DNA of 64,000 bases from Cohaesibacter intestini. Lineage in GTDB: Bacteria; Pseudomonadota; Alphaproteobacteria; Rhizobiales; Cohaesibacteraceae. The translations under genes and the position numbers were made by a program. The stretch is taken from positions 620,001 to 684,000 of the forward strand of contig NZ_QODK01000001.1 of NCBI RefSeq assembly GCF_003324485.1, in the 5' to 3' direction. Of the stretch, positions 45,433-56,050 are shown piece after piece (position 1 is the stretch's first letter; each line of letters opens with the position of its first letter). The notes under the pieces are model-generated. The model did no database searches. It saw only the letters and a program-made list of their open reading frames with translations, and was not told the origin of the DNA.

Positions 45433-45839
45433 ACCGCGCGCTGCAATCCTTAATGGAGCATCCGGAATTTTATAGAATCAAATTGAGACTATCCACACGA
45501 CTGCAAGGGATGGACTATCAAAAGGCATTCGGACACCAAGGATTCGACCCTTTTGTATATCCCTTTAATAATTTGAAACTATTACATATTGTCTTGTGTC
45601 TAGCGCAGAATCTTCCATCAGATCAGGCTCACTCTATTCACTGATACCAAAAATTAACTTTGTTGCATGATGGACATCAAGACGTGCATTTTTGGCTGTG
45701 GTCGTATTAGTACGTTAAGGCTCATGACCTAGGATGCCCATCAGTTACAACACAAGGCCGGCGCCATGAATGCTGTTTGACATGCATTCACTTGGGGGCA
45801 AGGGCAGTTTGCCTTGTGTAAAAAAGACCCGGGGGCAAA
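45433..45839. other. AT-rich intergenic region upstream of the GGDEF gene
   Basis: 407 bases without a supported gene. It must hold the promoter for the regulator at 45840, whose ribosome site is the GGGGGC just before ATG. I see no clear operator. Confidence 0.5.
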
Positions 45840-46778
45840 ATGAAGATCGTTCTAGTGGAAGCCAAAGGCGCTGAGCGTAGCGCCATACGCTCAATGCTCG
45901 AAAAGCGACAGGAGACGGTGTATGCCTTCTCCAAGGGGCAGGATGCGTGGTCTTTCATCGAGCAGACACCCGACATCAACATCATTATCGTTTCGCTCAA
46001 TGACGAAGGCATGTCCGGTCTGGAGATATGCTGGAATGCGCGCATTCTTGCCGAGCAACGCAAGGGCATGTATGTGATCGCCATTTCTGGCGAAGACAAT
46101 GACGACATGCTGGTCGAAGCACTCGACAGTGGTGCAGACGATTATCTGCAAAGGCCACTCCAGGAAGAAATCCTTCTGGCGCGCCTGCGAGTAGCAGAGC
46201 GGATGATTGTGCTGCAGCAGCAGCTGGTGCAATTGGCAAACCATGATTCCCTGACAGAGCTGCTCAATCGTCGCGCCTTTTTCGAGCATGCGGATCTGGA
46301 ACTCTCCGACCCGGAAAAAAGCCCATCGATCCATGCCATCATGTTCGATATCGACCATTTCAAGCGGGTCAATGACAGCTTTGGCCATGATGCCGGTGAT
46401 CAGGTGATCCGTACGGTCGCCAAGATTGCACAGGCTGAGGGCGATCTGATCGGGCGTCTGGGCGGGGAAGAGTTCGCGATGATTCTCAGCGACCAGTCGA
46501 TGCTGGGGGCAGCGCGCAGCGCCGAACGGATGCGCGAGACCATCGAGAATACACCGATCCTGATCAATGGCCACCGGATCGAGATCACATCAAGCTTTGG
46601 CGTTGCCAGCTATCAGGACGGCGACAGTGTGGACGCACTGCTCAAACGCGCCGACATTGCGCTTTACCGCTCGAAGAATGAGGGGCGAAACCGGGTTTCG
46701 GTGGACAGACCGCATAAATCGGTGATCGAGGATGATTACAAAGCCGCCTGCAATATCAGACAGAAAAGCAGGGCCTGA
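45840..46778 (+). CDS. Diguanylate cyclase with degenerate receiver domain
   Basis: A 312-residue protein with a receiver-like domain (1-120) and a GGDEF domain (130-290). The cyclase site is intact: GRLGGEEFAMIL near residue 208 and IMFDIDHFKRVNDSFGHDAG. The receiver lacks the usual chemistry. The phospho-acceptor position reads IIIVSLNDEGMSG, with Ser where Asp is expected. The N-terminal acidic pair is reduced (VLVEAKG), and the conserved Lys is Arg (DDYLQRP). The product-inhibition RxxD site is also absent (AEGD before LIGRLGGEEF). It probably makes c-di-GMP under control that does not need phosphorylation. A terminator overlaps the stop codon. Confidence 0.88.
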   Translation: MKIVLVEAKGAERSAIRSMLEKRQETVYAFSKGQDAWSFIEQTPDINIIIVSLNDEGMSGLEICWNARILAEQRKGMYVIAISGEDNDDMLVEALDSGADDYLQRPLQEEILLARLRVAERMIVLQQQLVQLANHDSLTELLNRRAFFEHADLELSDPEKSPSIHAIMFDIDHFKRVNDSFGHDAGDQVIRTVAKIAQAEGDLIGRLGGEEFAMILSDQSMLGAARSAERMRETIENTPILINGHRIEITSSFGVASYQDGDSVDALLKRADIALYRSKNEGRNRVSVDRPHKSVIEDDYKAACNIRQKSRA

Positions 46779-46794
46779 GAGCCCTGCTTTTCTT
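46762..46794. terminator. Bidirectional terminator (GGDEF gene / lepA)
   Basis: AGAAAAGCAGGGC and GCCCTGCTTTTCT form a perfect 13-bp stem with a short loop. It lies between the convergent GGDEF gene and lepA, and the GGDEF stop codon sits in the loop. T-rich arms serve both strands. Confidence 0.9.
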
Positions 46795-46844
46795 TGGTCT
46801 TTCTGGCGCAGCCCGTCTTCAGGGCCGACTATCGGCAGAATGCA

Positions 46845-48650
46845 TCAATTGTCCATCTTCAGTGCGGCGATGAAGGCTTCCTGCGGGATCTCCACCTTGC
46901 CGAACTGGCGCATTTTCTTCTTGCCGGCCTTCTGTTTGTCCAACAGCTTGCGCTTGCGGGTGGCGTCACCACCATAGCATTTCGCGGTCACGTCCTTACG
47001 CATGGCCGAAATGGTCTCACGCGCGATCACGCGCCCGCCAAGCGCCGCCTGAATCGGGATCTTGAACATGTGGCGCGGGATCAGCTCCTTGAGCTTTTCG
47101 CACATGGAACGGCCGCGAATGTCGGCCTGCGAACGGTGCACCAGTACGGACAGGGCGTCCACGGGTTCCTCATTGACAAGGATCGACATTTTCACCAAGT
47201 CACCCGCGCGATAGTCGGCCAACTGATAGTCAAAGCTGGCATAACCCTTGGAGATCGATTTCAGGCGATCATAGAAGTCGAACACCACTTCATTGAGCGG
47301 CAGATCATATTGCACCATGGCGCGACTGCCGACATAAGAAAGATCGGTCTGGATCCCGCGTCGCTCCTGACACAGGGTCAGGATCGGGCCGAGATATTCA
47401 TCCGGCGTCATGATCGATGCCTTGATCCAGGGCTCGCGGATTTCGCGGATCTTGACCACGTCGGGCATGTCGGCCGGATTGTGCAGGCTGATGTCGGAGC
47501 CGTCAGTCAGTTCCATCTCATAGACCACACTTGGAGCGGTGGCGATGAGATCGAGATTGAATTCGCGGCTGAGGCGCTCCTGAATGATTTCCAGATGCAG
47601 GAGACCGAGGAAGCCACAGCGGAAGCCGAAGCCCAATGCGGCAGAGGTTTCCATCTCGAAGGAGAAGCTGGCATCATTCAAACGCAGCTTGCCCATGGCA
47701 GCGCGCAAATCTTCAAAGTCGTTGGCATCGACCGGGAAAAGGCCGCAAAACACCACCGGCTGGGCCGGACGAAAGCCTGGCAGGGGCGTTTCGCACGGTT
47801 TGCGAACATGGGTGATGGTATCCCCCACACGGGTATCGGCCACTTCCTTGATCGAGGCGATCAGGAAACCAACCTCACCGGGCGCCAACTCCTGAACCTC
47901 GGTCATTTTTGGACGGAAGACGCCAATGCGGTCGACGTCATAGGCGGCACCGGTGCCGACCATCCGGATCTTGTCGCCCTTCCTCAGAACACCATCGACG
48001 ATGCGGACAATCACCACAACGCCGAGATAGACGTCATAGTAGCTGTCAACCAGCATGGCTTTGAGCGGCGCATCCAAATCCCCTTCCGGGGCAGGCAGGC
48101 GCTGGACGATGGCTTCGAGTGTTTCCTTGATGCCGATGCCGGACTTGGCGCTGGCTTCAATCGCGTCAGACGCGTCAATGCCGATTACATCCTCGATCTG
48201 GGCGCGGACACGGTCGGGCTCAGCCGCTGGCAGATCGATCTTGTTGAGGATCGGGACAATCTCGTGATCATTCTCGATTGCCTGATAGACGTTGGCCAGC
48301 GTCTGGGCTTCCACCCCTTGTGAGGCATCGACCACAAGGATCGACCCTTCGCAGGCGGCCAGCGACCGGCTGACTTCATAGGCAAAGTCGACGTGACCCG
48401 GCGTATCCATCAGGTTGAGCGTATAGGTTTCCCCATCATCCGCCGGATAGGTCAGGGACACGGTCTGTGCCTTGATGGTGATGCCGCGTTCTTTTTCGAT
48501 GTCCATGCTGTCGAGGACCTGCTCGGACATCTCGCGATCGCTCAAGCCACCGGTCAACTGAATGAGCCGGTCGGCGAGCGTCGACTTCCCGTGATCAATA
48601 TGGGCAATGATCGAGAAGTTGCGGATTTTATCAAATGTCTGTTTTGTCAT
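46845..48650 (-). CDS. lepA: Elongation factor 4 (LepA) GTPase
   Basis: A 601-residue ribosome-associated GTPase, the usual length. The G motifs are [18 protein letters not shown] (G1), [16 protein letters not shown] (G3) and [13 protein letters not shown] (G4). The C-terminus has the LepA-specific domain: [20 protein letters not shown] and [17 protein letters not shown] 48650. An open frame of more than 500 codons on the opposite strand is only its shadow. Confidence 0.98.
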   Translation of the reverse strand: MTKQTFDKIRNFSIIAHIDHGKSTLADRLIQLTGGLSDREMSEQVLDSMDIEKERGITIKAQTVSLTYPADDGETYTLNLMDTPGHVDFAYEVSRSLAACEGSILVVDASQGVEAQTLANVYQAIENDHEIVPILNKIDLPAAEPDRVRAQIEDVIGIDASDAIEASAKSGIGIKETLEAIVQRLPAPEGDLDAPLKAMLVDSYYDVYLGVVVIVRIVDGVLRKGDKIRMVGTGAAYDVDRIGVFRPKMTEVQELAPGEVGFLIASIKEVADTRVGDTITHVRKPCETPLPGFRPAQPVVFCGLFPVDANDFEDLRAAMGKLRLNDASFSFEMETSAALGFGFRCGFLGLLHLEIIQERLSREFNLDLIATAPSVVYEMELTDGSDISLHNPADMPDVVKIREIREPWIKASIMTPDEYLGPILTLCQERRGIQTDLSYVGSRAMVQYDLPLNEVVFDFYDRLKSISKGYASFDYQLADYRAGDLVKMSILVNEEPVDALSVLVHRSQADIRGRSMCEKLKELIPRHMFKIPIQAALGGRVIARETISAMRKDVTAKCYGGDATRKRKLLDKQKAGKKKMRQFGKVEIPQEAFIAALKMDN

Positions 48651-48840
48651 GGCGCGCTTATACCCTTAGCTCTCTCAAGTGAGAAGAGGCTTTTTTCCGG
48701 CCGATATGCTTTTTCTTGGCTATCTCATGAACAGAGAGAATGTTCCAGCAGGAATTGCGCGATTGAGCCGATTTACGCGCATATTCGTGCATTGAACTGG
48801 CCCGCTGAGGGGGAAAGCAGGATAGAAGCGGGCAAAGACG

Positions 48841-48871
48841 AGAAAACCCGGCCTTAAAAGACCGGGTTTTC
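48841..48871 (-). terminator. Rho-independent terminator after the TRAP binding protein gene
   Basis: AGAAAACCCGG and CCGGGTTTTCT form an 11-bp stem about 25 bases past the minus-strand stop, giving a T-rich tail on the minus transcript. Confidence 0.85.
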
Positions 48872-48895
48872 TGACTTTGCAAACCGCTGGCCGTC

Positions 48896-49999
48896 TCAGA
48901 GATCGAGCGCCAATTTCCGGGTTCTGGTGGCTTCCCATTCGGAAATCATCACATAATCGGACGCAATCTTGCGGAAATCGACAAAGCTCTTGTAGATCTC
49001 GCCTGCCAGTGGCGAAGTATCTGCAATTTCCTTGGTAACGATGGCCGACTCTTTGGCCAGAGCCATGGTGATGTCATCGGGCAGGCTGCGCAGTTTGACG
49101 CCTTCCTTGGCCAGCAATGGTCCCAAGGTCATCATGTTGTGATAGGCAAAGTCCGCCATGGTGTCCATCGAGGTCGCCAAGGCTGCTTCACGGACGATGG
49201 CCTGCAGATGGTCTGGCAGGGCGTTGAATTTCTCGGTGTTGACGATCACTTCGAGCGATGGCCCCAATTCATGGAAGGCCGGCATGTAATAGTTGCCAAC
49301 CACCTTATAGAGACCGAAGGCCAGATCGTTCCACGGGCCAACCCACTCGGCGGCATCAATGGTGCCTGCCTGCAACGCGGAAAAAATGTCGGTTGGCGGC
49401 AGCATGACGACAGACGCGCCCAGGCGACGCAGCACCTCGCCACCAAGGCCTGCAATGCGCATCTTCAAGCCCTTCAAGTCATCAAGGGTTTTGATTTCCT
49501 TGGCAAACCAGCCACCAGCCTGGGTGCCTGAAGAGCCAGCATAAAGCGGCGTGACGCCAAATGGTTCATAGGCGCGCTCCCACAGAGCTTGCCCTCCCCC
49601 ATATTGCAACCAAGCAATATGCTCGATCTGTGTCAGGCCAAATGGCACACCGGTGAAGAAATGGAACGACTGATCCTTGCCTTGCCAGTAGTAGGGGGTG
49701 GCGTGGCCACATTCGGCAGCGCCATTGGAGACCGCATCAAACACTTCGAGCGGTGGCACCAATTCGCCCGCGCCAAAGACCTTGATCTCCAGCTCCCCGG
49801 CCGACATCTTGTTGACGCGCTCGGCAAAACGGACACCGTTGACACCAACGCCCGGCACCTGCTTTGGCCAGGACATCGGCATTTTCCATGTGATGGTCTC
49901 ATTCGCCTTGACAATCGCCGGGCTTGCCAAACTGGCTGCCCCGCCTGCCGCCAACCCCGTCAGGACCGAGCGGCGATTGATCGAACCATTCTTCGACAT
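48896..49999 (-). CDS. TRAP transporter solute-binding protein (DctP/TakP family), Tat-exported
   Basis: A 367-residue periplasmic binding protein. The N-terminus has a twin-arginine signal (NRRSVLTGLAAGGAASLASP), so it is likely exported folded. WPKQVPGVGVNGVRFAERVN, MRIAGLGGEVLRRLGASVVM and GTIDAAEWVGPWNDLAFGLY are DctP blocks. The last, with Trp and Asp near residue 215, is typical of the alpha-keto acid/lactate-binding branch. No DctQ or DctM membrane genes are adjacent, so it is an orphan here. It diverges from an Lrp-family regulator. Confidence 0.93.
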   Translation of the reverse strand: MSKNGSINRRSVLTGLAAGGAASLASPAIVKANETITWKMPMSWPKQVPGVGVNGVRFAERVNKMSAGELEIKVFGAGELVPPLEVFDAVSNGAAECGHATPYYWQGKDQSFHFFTGVPFGLTQIEHIAWLQYGGGQALWERAYEPFGVTPLYAGSSGTQAGGWFAKEIKTLDDLKGLKMRIAGLGGEVLRRLGASVVMLPPTDIFSALQAGTIDAAEWVGPWNDLAFGLYKVVGNYYMPAFHELGPSLEVIVNTEKFNALPDHLQAIVREAALATSMDTMADFAYHNMMTLGPLLAKEGVKLRSLPDDITMALAKESAIVTKEIADTSPLAGEIYKSFVDFRKIASDYVMISEWEATRTRKLALDL

Positions 50000-50248
50000 T
50001 GTTATTCTTCCTCTGGCTATTATTGAACTTTCTTATTGGATAGACCGTAGGTTGGCACGAGGATGCCAGTGGTGCAATAGGCACAAGACCGGTGCGACAT
50101 CACTATCCTCAATCCATCCCGAAGACGTGCCAGCCCGCACAAAGCCAAAGAGCCGCGGAATGCAGAAACTGGTGGAGAACCCAATTTCATGCGCCCTTTT
50201 AGGCACCTGAATTGACTTGCATAATACGCAGCATCCTGTAAAAACCCT

Positions 50249-50794
50249 ATGAAACGCAACATATTGTTTCGTTTAAATGCCTCGAACCGAAGGATCCCAG
50301 CCTTGCCGCGCAAAAGCTCAAAACTCGATCGGATTGACCTGCGTATTCTTGATGAGCTGCAAAAAGATGCCCGCATCACCAACAAAGCGCTCTCGGAGAA
50401 AGTCGGATTGTCGCCGAGCCCCTGCCTGCAGCGGGTCAAGCGGTTGGAGGATATTGGCCTGATCAGTGGCTATCTTGGCCTGATCAATCTGGAGCAGCTT
50501 TGCCGCCATGTCACCGTGATGGCGACCATCACCATCCGTGACCATGATCATTCCATCTTCTCCACCTTTGAGGAATCGATTGCCGATCTTCCAGACGTGG
50601 CGGAGTGCCTCAAACTGAGCGGCTCGTTCGATTATCTGGTGCGGTTTGTCTGCACCGACATCCAGCGCTATCACTCGGTCACCGAGGATCTCTTGGTCAA
50701 GATTGGCGGCAAAATGCAGATTGCCAGCCATGTTGTGTTGGATCAGACCAAGCAATATCGTGGCGTGGCGCTGGATGAACTGGTCAATGGCTAG
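50249..50794 (+). CDS. Lrp/AsnC-family transcriptional regulator
   Basis: 181 residues from ATG 50249. The helix-turn-helix is LDRIDLRILDELQKDARITN with KVGLSPSPCLQRVKRLEDIG, and the C-terminal RAM domain has VAECLKLSGSFDYLVRFVCT. A good AAGGA site precedes TTG 50303, which would give a 163-residue protein starting near the conserved KLDRIDLRIL; this shorter form fits the family length better. It may control the divergent TRAP binding protein gene. Confidence 0.92.
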   Translation: MKRNILFRLNASNRRIPALPRKSSKLDRIDLRILDELQKDARITNKALSEKVGLSPSPCLQRVKRLEDIGLISGYLGLINLEQLCRHVTVMATITIRDHDHSIFSTFEESIADLPDVAECLKLSGSFDYLVRFVCTDIQRYHSVTEDLLVKIGGKMQIASHVVLDQTKQYRGVALDELVNG

Positions 50795-50849
50795 ACCCTG
50801 ATCGGACGCCCAGCCCCATTTCAAGCCCGCTTCTGTCAGAGCAGGTCTG

Positions 50850-51507
50850 TCACAACTGATCTGGCCGGACCGGCTCTTCTGTTTCCCAGTCAAGGATCCG
50901 CAAGTGCGGCCAGTGGCGTGCCATGCGTTTGGCTTTTTCAGCATAATGGGTGCGGTTGGTCGGTAGCTTGCGACAAGGGCGAATGGTCAGGGCGAAAATG
51001 TCTTCCAGCCCAAAGGGCGCGGCAATGGACAGGCTGTCATCTTCTTCCAGCCGGACCGCCACCGCATGGGTGGTGCACATATAATTTTCCAAACTCTCGT
51101 CGGTGTCTTTCAACTCCGGATAAGAACCGCCAAAGCGCTCGGGATACCACAGATGGACGCGGGCCTGATTGCGCAGCTCTATGCGCCCCTGCCAGTGCGG
51201 CATTGCCGCCTCCACCCGTTTGATCATCGCATCTTCAGCCTCATAGGAGCAATCAGACGCGTCAAAATAGGCGACGTCATAATCCTTGATGCCGTGGCCC
51301 TGTGGCTGGCCGGTCAGGCGGTTCCAAACCGTTTGATAGATCGCGCCAGAGACCAGCCGCCAGTCGGGCAAATCGAGCGCGCAAACCTGTAAGGATCTCC
51401 ATCAGGTCATCGTCTTCTGAGACGAATTGCGCCAGCAGAAAGCGGCGTTCCTGCTCGTCGAGCTGATTGTCTTGAGCGTTGGCCTTGATCAGATGCGGGC
51501 TTTCCAT
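50850..51507 (-). pseudogene. Nucleotidyltransferase family protein (COG3575-like), frameshifted
   Basis: Two overlapping minus-strand frames form one protein. The N-terminal part (51507 downwards) reads LDEQERRFLLAQFVSEDDDL and MEILTGLRA. The C-terminal part (50850-51371) reads PDWRLVSGAIYQTVWNRLTG, then KDYDVAYFDASDCSYEAEDA (metal-binding DxxYFD region) and HLWYPERFGG. The frames meet at GCGCGC (51377-51382). Adding two bases there restores LRALDLPDW, so a dinucleotide slip is likely. The family is a putative nucleotidyltransferase of unknown substrate. Real decay or a sequencing error are both possible. Confidence 0.75.
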
Positions 51508-51594
51508 CCTTGGATCTCCGTGAGGGACTCTCCTGTCGCTTCGTGGGCAGGGTCGGCGATTCTGGCAACCATCTCAACCGCACATGAGAGATCT

Positions 51595-51630
51595 GAACAA
51601 AAAAGGCGGAGCCGATGGCCCCGCCTTTTC
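51595..51630 (-). terminator. Rho-independent terminator after pheT
   Basis: AAAAGGCGG and CCGCCTTTT form a 9-bp stem extended by GCC/GGC. On the minus strand it is followed by a run of six T. It sits 20 bases past the pheT stop. Confidence 0.9.
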
Positions 51631-51649
51631 AATCCGCATTGGATCAAGA

Positions 51650-54070
51650 TCAACCGCGCAATTCGCCGCCGGTTGACTTGGCGACCGCATCAACGATTTT
51701 CTTCGAGATGGCCTCGATGTCTTCGTCGGTCAGGGTCTTGTCCTTTGGCTGCAAGGTCACTTCGAACGCAACCGACTTTTTGCCCGGCTCCAGACGGTCG
51801 CCTTCGTAAAGGTCGAACAGATTGACGCCGGTGATCAGCCTTTTGTCCGCGCCATTGGCGGCCCGCAGGATGGTGGTTGCGGTGACGTCCTTGTCGACAA
51901 GGAAGGCAAAGTCGCGACGCACCGGCTGCAAGTCTGACAGGGTCAGAGCGGGACGGGACTTGGACGGCTTTTTCTTCGGCGCAGGGACCGCTTCGATGGT
52001 GATTTCGAAAGCATAGACCGGACCGTCAACCTTCAGATCATCAAGGACCTTTGGATGCAATTCACCGAAGGTGCCGATGACATTTTTCGGGCCCAACTGG
52101 ATTTTGCCGGATCGACCCGGATGATACCAGTCAGGACCACCAGCGACGATTTGCAGCTTGGTGCTATCAAGGCCCATGGCATCGAGCACGCTCAACGCAT
52201 CGGCGCGGATGTCAAAGACATCAACCGCCTTGGCGGGCTCGCGCCAGTGGCGGCCATTGCCGACCAGCTGGGTCGCGCCGCGACGGATGCCGGAGGCGTG
52301 GGTGAATTGCTCTTCGGGCTGATCGCCAAGGAAGATCTGCCCCACTTCGAACAGAGCCAGATCATTGAAACCGCGGTCGACATTGCGCTGGGCTGCTTGC
52401 AGCAGACCCGGCAACAGGCTCGGGCGCATATCGGACAGGTCGGCAGAGATCGGGTTGGTCAGGGCCAATTCCGGTTTGCCGCCGCCGAACAGGTCGGCCA
52501 GTTGCTTCTCGGTGAAGGACCATGTGACCGCTTCGACCATGCCACGGGCCGCCAGTTGGCGACGGGATGCGCGGATGCGCTTTTGACGCTCGGTCAGCGG
52601 TGGCTGGGTCACGGCATGGAGGCGCGGCAACGGGGTGTTTGGCACCCGGTCAACGCCAACAATACGCGCGACTTCTTCCACGATATCCGCCTTGCCGTGA
52701 ATGTCCGGGCGGAAGCTTGGCACCGCGATCTTGACGTCGTGGCCATGGCCAGACACCCAGAAGCCCAGACGGGTCAGCACGGTCTTGATTTCCACTTCCG
52801 GCACATCGAGACCAACCAGACGCTTCACTTCCGACATCGGGAAGTCGATGATTTTCTCGCTGACCGGGGCCTGACCGGCAACGACCATGTTGGATGGTTC
52901 GCCACCACACAGGTCAAGCACCATCTGAACGGCCGCATTCTGACCGGGAATGACGAATTCGGGATCACAGGTGCGCTCGAAGCGATAGCGGGCATCGGAC
53001 TGGATTCCCAAGCGACGTCCCGCGCGGGCCGTCAGGATCGGATCGAACCAGGCACATTCGATGAAGACATTGGTGGTTTCGGGTTGGGAGCCGGTTTCCT
53101 CGCCCCCCATGATCCCACCGAAACCAACAAGGCCCTTGTCGTCGGCAATGACACAAATGTCTTCACCCTCGGTGATTTCATAGTCCTTGCCGTCAAGCGC
53201 CTTCATGCTCTCCCCCGGCTTGCCAAGGCGCACATGGATGTCACCGGTCAGCTTGTCCGCATCATAGACATGAAGCGGGCGGCCGCGGTCGTAGGTGATA
53301 TAATTGGTGATGTCGACCAGCGCGTTGATCGGACGAAGACCGATGGCCCGCAGACGCTGCTGCAGCCAATCGGGGCTTGGGCCATTTTTGACGCCTTTGA
53401 CATAGACACCGGTGAAGATCGGGCAGATCGGATTGTCGCCCTCTTCCTTCAGCAACACGTTGATCGGGCTGTCGAAAGAGCCATCCACCGCTTTGGGATG
53501 CTTTTCTTTCAGCACGCCTACGCCAGCGCCGGCCAGATCACGGGCAACGCCATAGACACCCAGCGCATCGCCTCGGTTTGGCGTGATGGCAATGTCGATG
53601 ACCGGATCGTCAAGGCCCAGCAACGGCGCAAAAGGCTCACCGATTGGCGCGTCTTCTGGCAGTTCCATAATGCCGTTATGCTCATCGGACAGGCCCATTT
53701 CGCGCTCGGAGCACATCATGCCGTTCGATTCCACACCGCGGATCTTGGTTGGTTTCAAAACCATGCCGTTGGACGGGATGACAGAGCCATTCTGAGCCAA
53801 AACGACCTTGATGCCAGCGCGGGCATTGGGGGCGCCACAGACGATTTGCAGCACTTCCTTGCCGGTATTGACCTTGCAGACCCGCAGGCGGTCTGCGTCT
53901 GGATGCTGAACCGCTTCCTCGACATGGGCGACCGTGAAGGCCTTCAAAGCCGCAGCCGTGTCGATGACTTCCTCGACTTCAAGGCCGATGACGGTGAGTT
54001 TTTCGAGGATTTCTTCGAGCGACGCGTCGGTGTCGAGATAATCCTTCAACCACGAGAGGGTGAATTTCAT
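51650..54070 (-). CDS. pheT: Phenylalanyl-tRNA synthetase beta subunit
   Basis: 806 residues, the usual bacterial length. The start [20 protein letters not shown] is followed by the tRNA-binding EMAP-like domain ([20 protein letters not shown]). The B3/B4 editing and B5 domains come next, then the catalytic-like core ([12 protein letters not shown]). The C-terminal anticodon-binding fold ends in [23 protein letters not shown] 54070 overlaps the pheS stop by four bases. Confidence 0.98.
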   Translation of the reverse strand: MKFTLSWLKDYLDTDASLEEILEKLTVIGLEVEEVIDTAAALKAFTVAHVEEAVQHPDADRLRVCKVNTGKEVLQIVCGAPNARAGIKVVLAQNGSVIPSNGMVLKPTKIRGVESNGMMCSEREMGLSDEHNGIMELPEDAPIGEPFAPLLGLDDPVIDIAITPNRGDALGVYGVARDLAGAGVGVLKEKHPKAVDGSFDSPINVLLKEEGDNPICPIFTGVYVKGVKNGPSPDWLQQRLRAIGLRPINALVDITNYITYDRGRPLHVYDADKLTGDIHVRLGKPGESMKALDGKDYEITEGEDICVIADDKGLVGFGGIMGGEETGSQPETTNVFIECAWFDPILTARAGRRLGIQSDARYRFERTCDPEFVIPGQNAAVQMVLDLCGGEPSNMVVAGQAPVSEKIIDFPMSEVKRLVGLDVPEVEIKTVLTRLGFWVSGHGHDVKIAVPSFRPDIHGKADIVEEVARIVGVDRVPNTPLPRLHAVTQPPLTERQKRIRASRRQLAARGMVEAVTWSFTEKQLADLFGGGKPELALTNPISADLSDMRPSLLPGLLQAAQRNVDRGFNDLALFEVGQIFLGDQPEEQFTHASGIRRGATQLVGNGRHWREPAKAVDVFDIRADALSVLDAMGLDSTKLQIVAGGPDWYHPGRSGKIQLGPKNVIGTFGELHPKVLDDLKVDGPVYAFEITIEAVPAPKKKPSKSRPALTLSDLQPVRRDFAFLVDKDVTATTILRAANGADKRLITGVNLFDLYEGDRLEPGKKSVAFEVTLQPKDKTLTDEDIEAISKKIVDAVAKSTGGELRG

Positions 54071-55149
54071 GAGGAGAGCCCTCCTACCAGTCCGGGAATA
54101 TCAAGGGGGCGGAAGCCATAATGGTCGAGCCAGCGCTTGTCGCCATTGAAGAAGGCGCGCAGGTCCGGCATGCCATATTTCAGCATGGCGATGCGGTCGA
54201 TGCCCATGCCCCAGGCAAAGCCGGTATATTTGTCCGGATCAAGGTTGCAATTGCGCAGCACATTGGGATGGACCATGCCGCAGCCCAGAATTTCCAGCCA
54301 ATCGTCGCCTTCGCCAATGCGCAGTTCGTTGCCGACGCGCTGGCAGCCGATATCCACTTCCATGGATGGCTCGGTGAAGGGGAAGTGCGAGGCGCGGAAC
54401 CGCATTTTGACTTTGTCCACCTCGAAGAAAGCCTTGCAGAATTCTTCCAGAACCCATTTGAGGTGCCCCATATGGGCGCCTTCTTCAATGACGAGGCCTT
54501 CGACCTGATGGAACATCGGGGTGTGGGTCTGGTCACTGTCGCAGCGATAGGTGCGGCCCGGACAGATGACGCGGATCGGTGGTTCCTGATTGACCATGGT
54601 GCGGATCTGAACCGGCGAGGTGTGGGTCCGCAGCACCATCTGGCTGCCATCTTCTTTCTCAGGCAGGAAGAAGGTGTCATGTTCCAGACGCGCCGGATGG
54701 TCGGGCGGGAAGTTGAGCGCAGTGAAATTGTAAAAGTCGGTCTCGATGTCCGGGCCTTCTGCGACCGCAAATCCCATGTCGGCGAAGATTGCGGTCAATT
54801 CGTCCGTCACCTGAGCGATCGGATGCACGCGGCCATCAAAGGTCGCGCCCTGACGGGTGGGCAGGGACACATCGACGGTCTCGCTCTTCAGGCGGGCATT
54901 GAGGGCTTCTTCCTTCAGAATCTCTTTGCGCGCTGCCAGCAAATCACCGACGCGGGTCTTCAGGCCATTAAGGGCCGGGCCCATTTCCTTGCGTTCTTCC
55001 GGGCTCATCTTGCCGAGCGTTTTCATCAGCTCCGAAATCTTGCCCTTCTTGCCAAGGGCGGAGACGCGGACATCTTCCAGTGCAGTCTCGTCACCGGCGG
55101 CATCAATGGCGACGGCGATTTCCTGCTCAAGTGTTTCAAGTTCCGACAT
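54067..55149 (-). CDS. pheS: Phenylalanyl-tRNA synthetase alpha subunit
   Basis: 360 residues from ATG 55149 ([20 protein letters not shown]); a longer frame reaches 55371 but reads through noncoding leader. The N-terminal coiled coil is followed by the class II core: motif 2 [20 protein letters not shown] and motif 3 [33 protein letters not shown] binds phenylalanine. It forms an operon with pheT. A terminator-like hairpin lies upstream. Confidence 0.98.
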   Translation of the reverse strand: MSELETLEQEIAVAIDAAGDETALEDVRVSALGKKGKISELMKTLGKMSPEERKEMGPALNGLKTRVGDLLAARKEILKEEALNARLKSETVDVSLPTRQGATFDGRVHPIAQVTDELTAIFADMGFAVAEGPDIETDFYNFTALNFPPDHPARLEHDTFFLPEKEDGSQMVLRTHTSPVQIRTMVNQEPPIRVICPGRTYRCDSDQTHTPMFHQVEGLVIEEGAHMGHLKWVLEEFCKAFFEVDKVKMRFRASHFPFTEPSMEVDIGCQRVGNELRIGEGDDWLEILGCGMVHPNVLRNCNLDPDKYTGFAWGMGIDRIAMLKYGMPDLRAFFNGDKRWLDHYGFRPLDIPGLVGGLSS

Positions 55150-55282
55150 AACTATTCCGTTGGGACAGGTTTGGCCGGGCGAAGACCCGACACGGGGTGC
55201 GATTGCTGCGGTTTTAGCAGATTGCATGCGGCTTGCCAGTGGCTTTGTGGCAAAAAGATGAGGCAAATCTGATAGAACCAAG

Positions 55283-55316
55283 AAAAAACCCGCTTCGATT
55301 GCTCGACGCGGGTTTT
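55283..55316 (-). terminator. Hairpin between rplT and pheS (terminator or attenuator)
   Basis: On the minus strand AAAACCCGC pairs with GCGGGTTTT, followed by TT and a short T-rich tail, 135-165 bases upstream of the pheS ATG. The 3' arm, on the plus strand AAACCCGCTTCG (55286-55297), is repeated exactly at 55370-55381. The shared complement GCGGGTTT (55308-55315) could pair with either copy. It may simply end rplT transcripts or may attenuate pheST. Confidence 0.7.
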
Positions 55317-55447
55317 CAAATCGTGAAATCTGTGTGTGCGCCGATATGAGACCATCCTGCGAAACGGACAAACCCGCTTCGCAACAGTTAGAGCCTCAAC
55401 AGCAATCCCAGACCCAAAAAGCGCCAAGCGCCTTTACGGGAAGAGAT

Positions 55448-55807
55448 TTAGGCAGCAGCAGTAGATTTGGCCTTTTCAACCAGAGAAGCGAAAGCTTCTG
55501 GCTGATGAATGGCCATATCGGACAGAACCTTACGGTCAATTTCGATGCCAGCCTTGTTGAGGCCGTCGATAAATCGACCATAGGTCAGGCCCTGTTCGCG
55601 AACAGCGGCGTTGATGCGCTGGATCCAGAGCGAACGGAAGTTGCGCTTCTTGGCCTTACGGTCGCGATAAGCGTACTGACCGGCTTTTTCAACCGCCTGT
55701 TTGGCGACGCGAATGGTGCTCTTGCGGCGGCCATAATAACCTTTGGCAGCCTTCAGAACTTTTTTGTGGCGGGCATGAGCGGTTACACCGCGTTTTACAC
55801 GTGACAT
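55448..55807 (-). CDS. rplT: 50S ribosomal protein L20
   Basis: 119 residues and highly basic. [40 protein letters not shown] and [20 protein letters not shown] are the L20 blocks. It binds 23S rRNA early in large-subunit assembly. It follows rpmI after 45 bases and is co-transcribed with it; in some bacteria L20 also represses the rpmI-rplT mRNA. Confidence 0.98.
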   Translation of the reverse strand: MSRVKRGVTAHARHKKVLKAAKGYYGRRKSTIRVAKQAVEKAGQYAYRDRKAKKRNFRSLWIQRINAAVREQGLTYGRFIDGLNKAGIEIDRKVLSDMAIHQPEAFASLVEKAKSTAAA

Positions 55808-55852
55808 ATTTTGATCTCCTTATAATCGGAATGCTGTTCTCAAGGTCTGCGC

Positions 55853-56050
55853 TTATTTGTAAGGCAGGAACTGCTTGACAATTTTTGCATCCTGATCGCT
55901 CAGAGTGGTCGTGCCACGGGCTTTGCGGATGAACTTGGTGGTGCGCTTGATCATACCATGCTGTTTGCCAGCCTGTGCTGATACGATCTTGCCGGTACCG
56001 GTCACTTTGAAACGCTTCTTGGCGCCGGACTTGGTCTTCAGCTTGGGCAT
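55853..56050 (-). CDS. rpmI: 50S ribosomal protein L35
   Basis: 65 residues from ATG 56050, preceded by GGAG; a longer upstream frame is not real coding. [20 protein letters not shown] and [20 protein letters not shown] are diagnostic. It heads the rpmI-rplT pair. Confidence 0.97.
   Translation of the reverse strand: MPKLKTKSGAKKRFKVTGTGKIVSAQAGKQHGMIKRTTKFIRKARGTTTLSDQDAKIVKQFLPYK

Noticed and set aside
46794-48323. A 509-codon plus-strand frame
   Set aside because: It lies exactly opposite lepA, a universally conserved gene.
52055-54121. A 688-codon plus-strand frame
   Set aside because: Shadow of pheT; no domain and codon-mirror composition.
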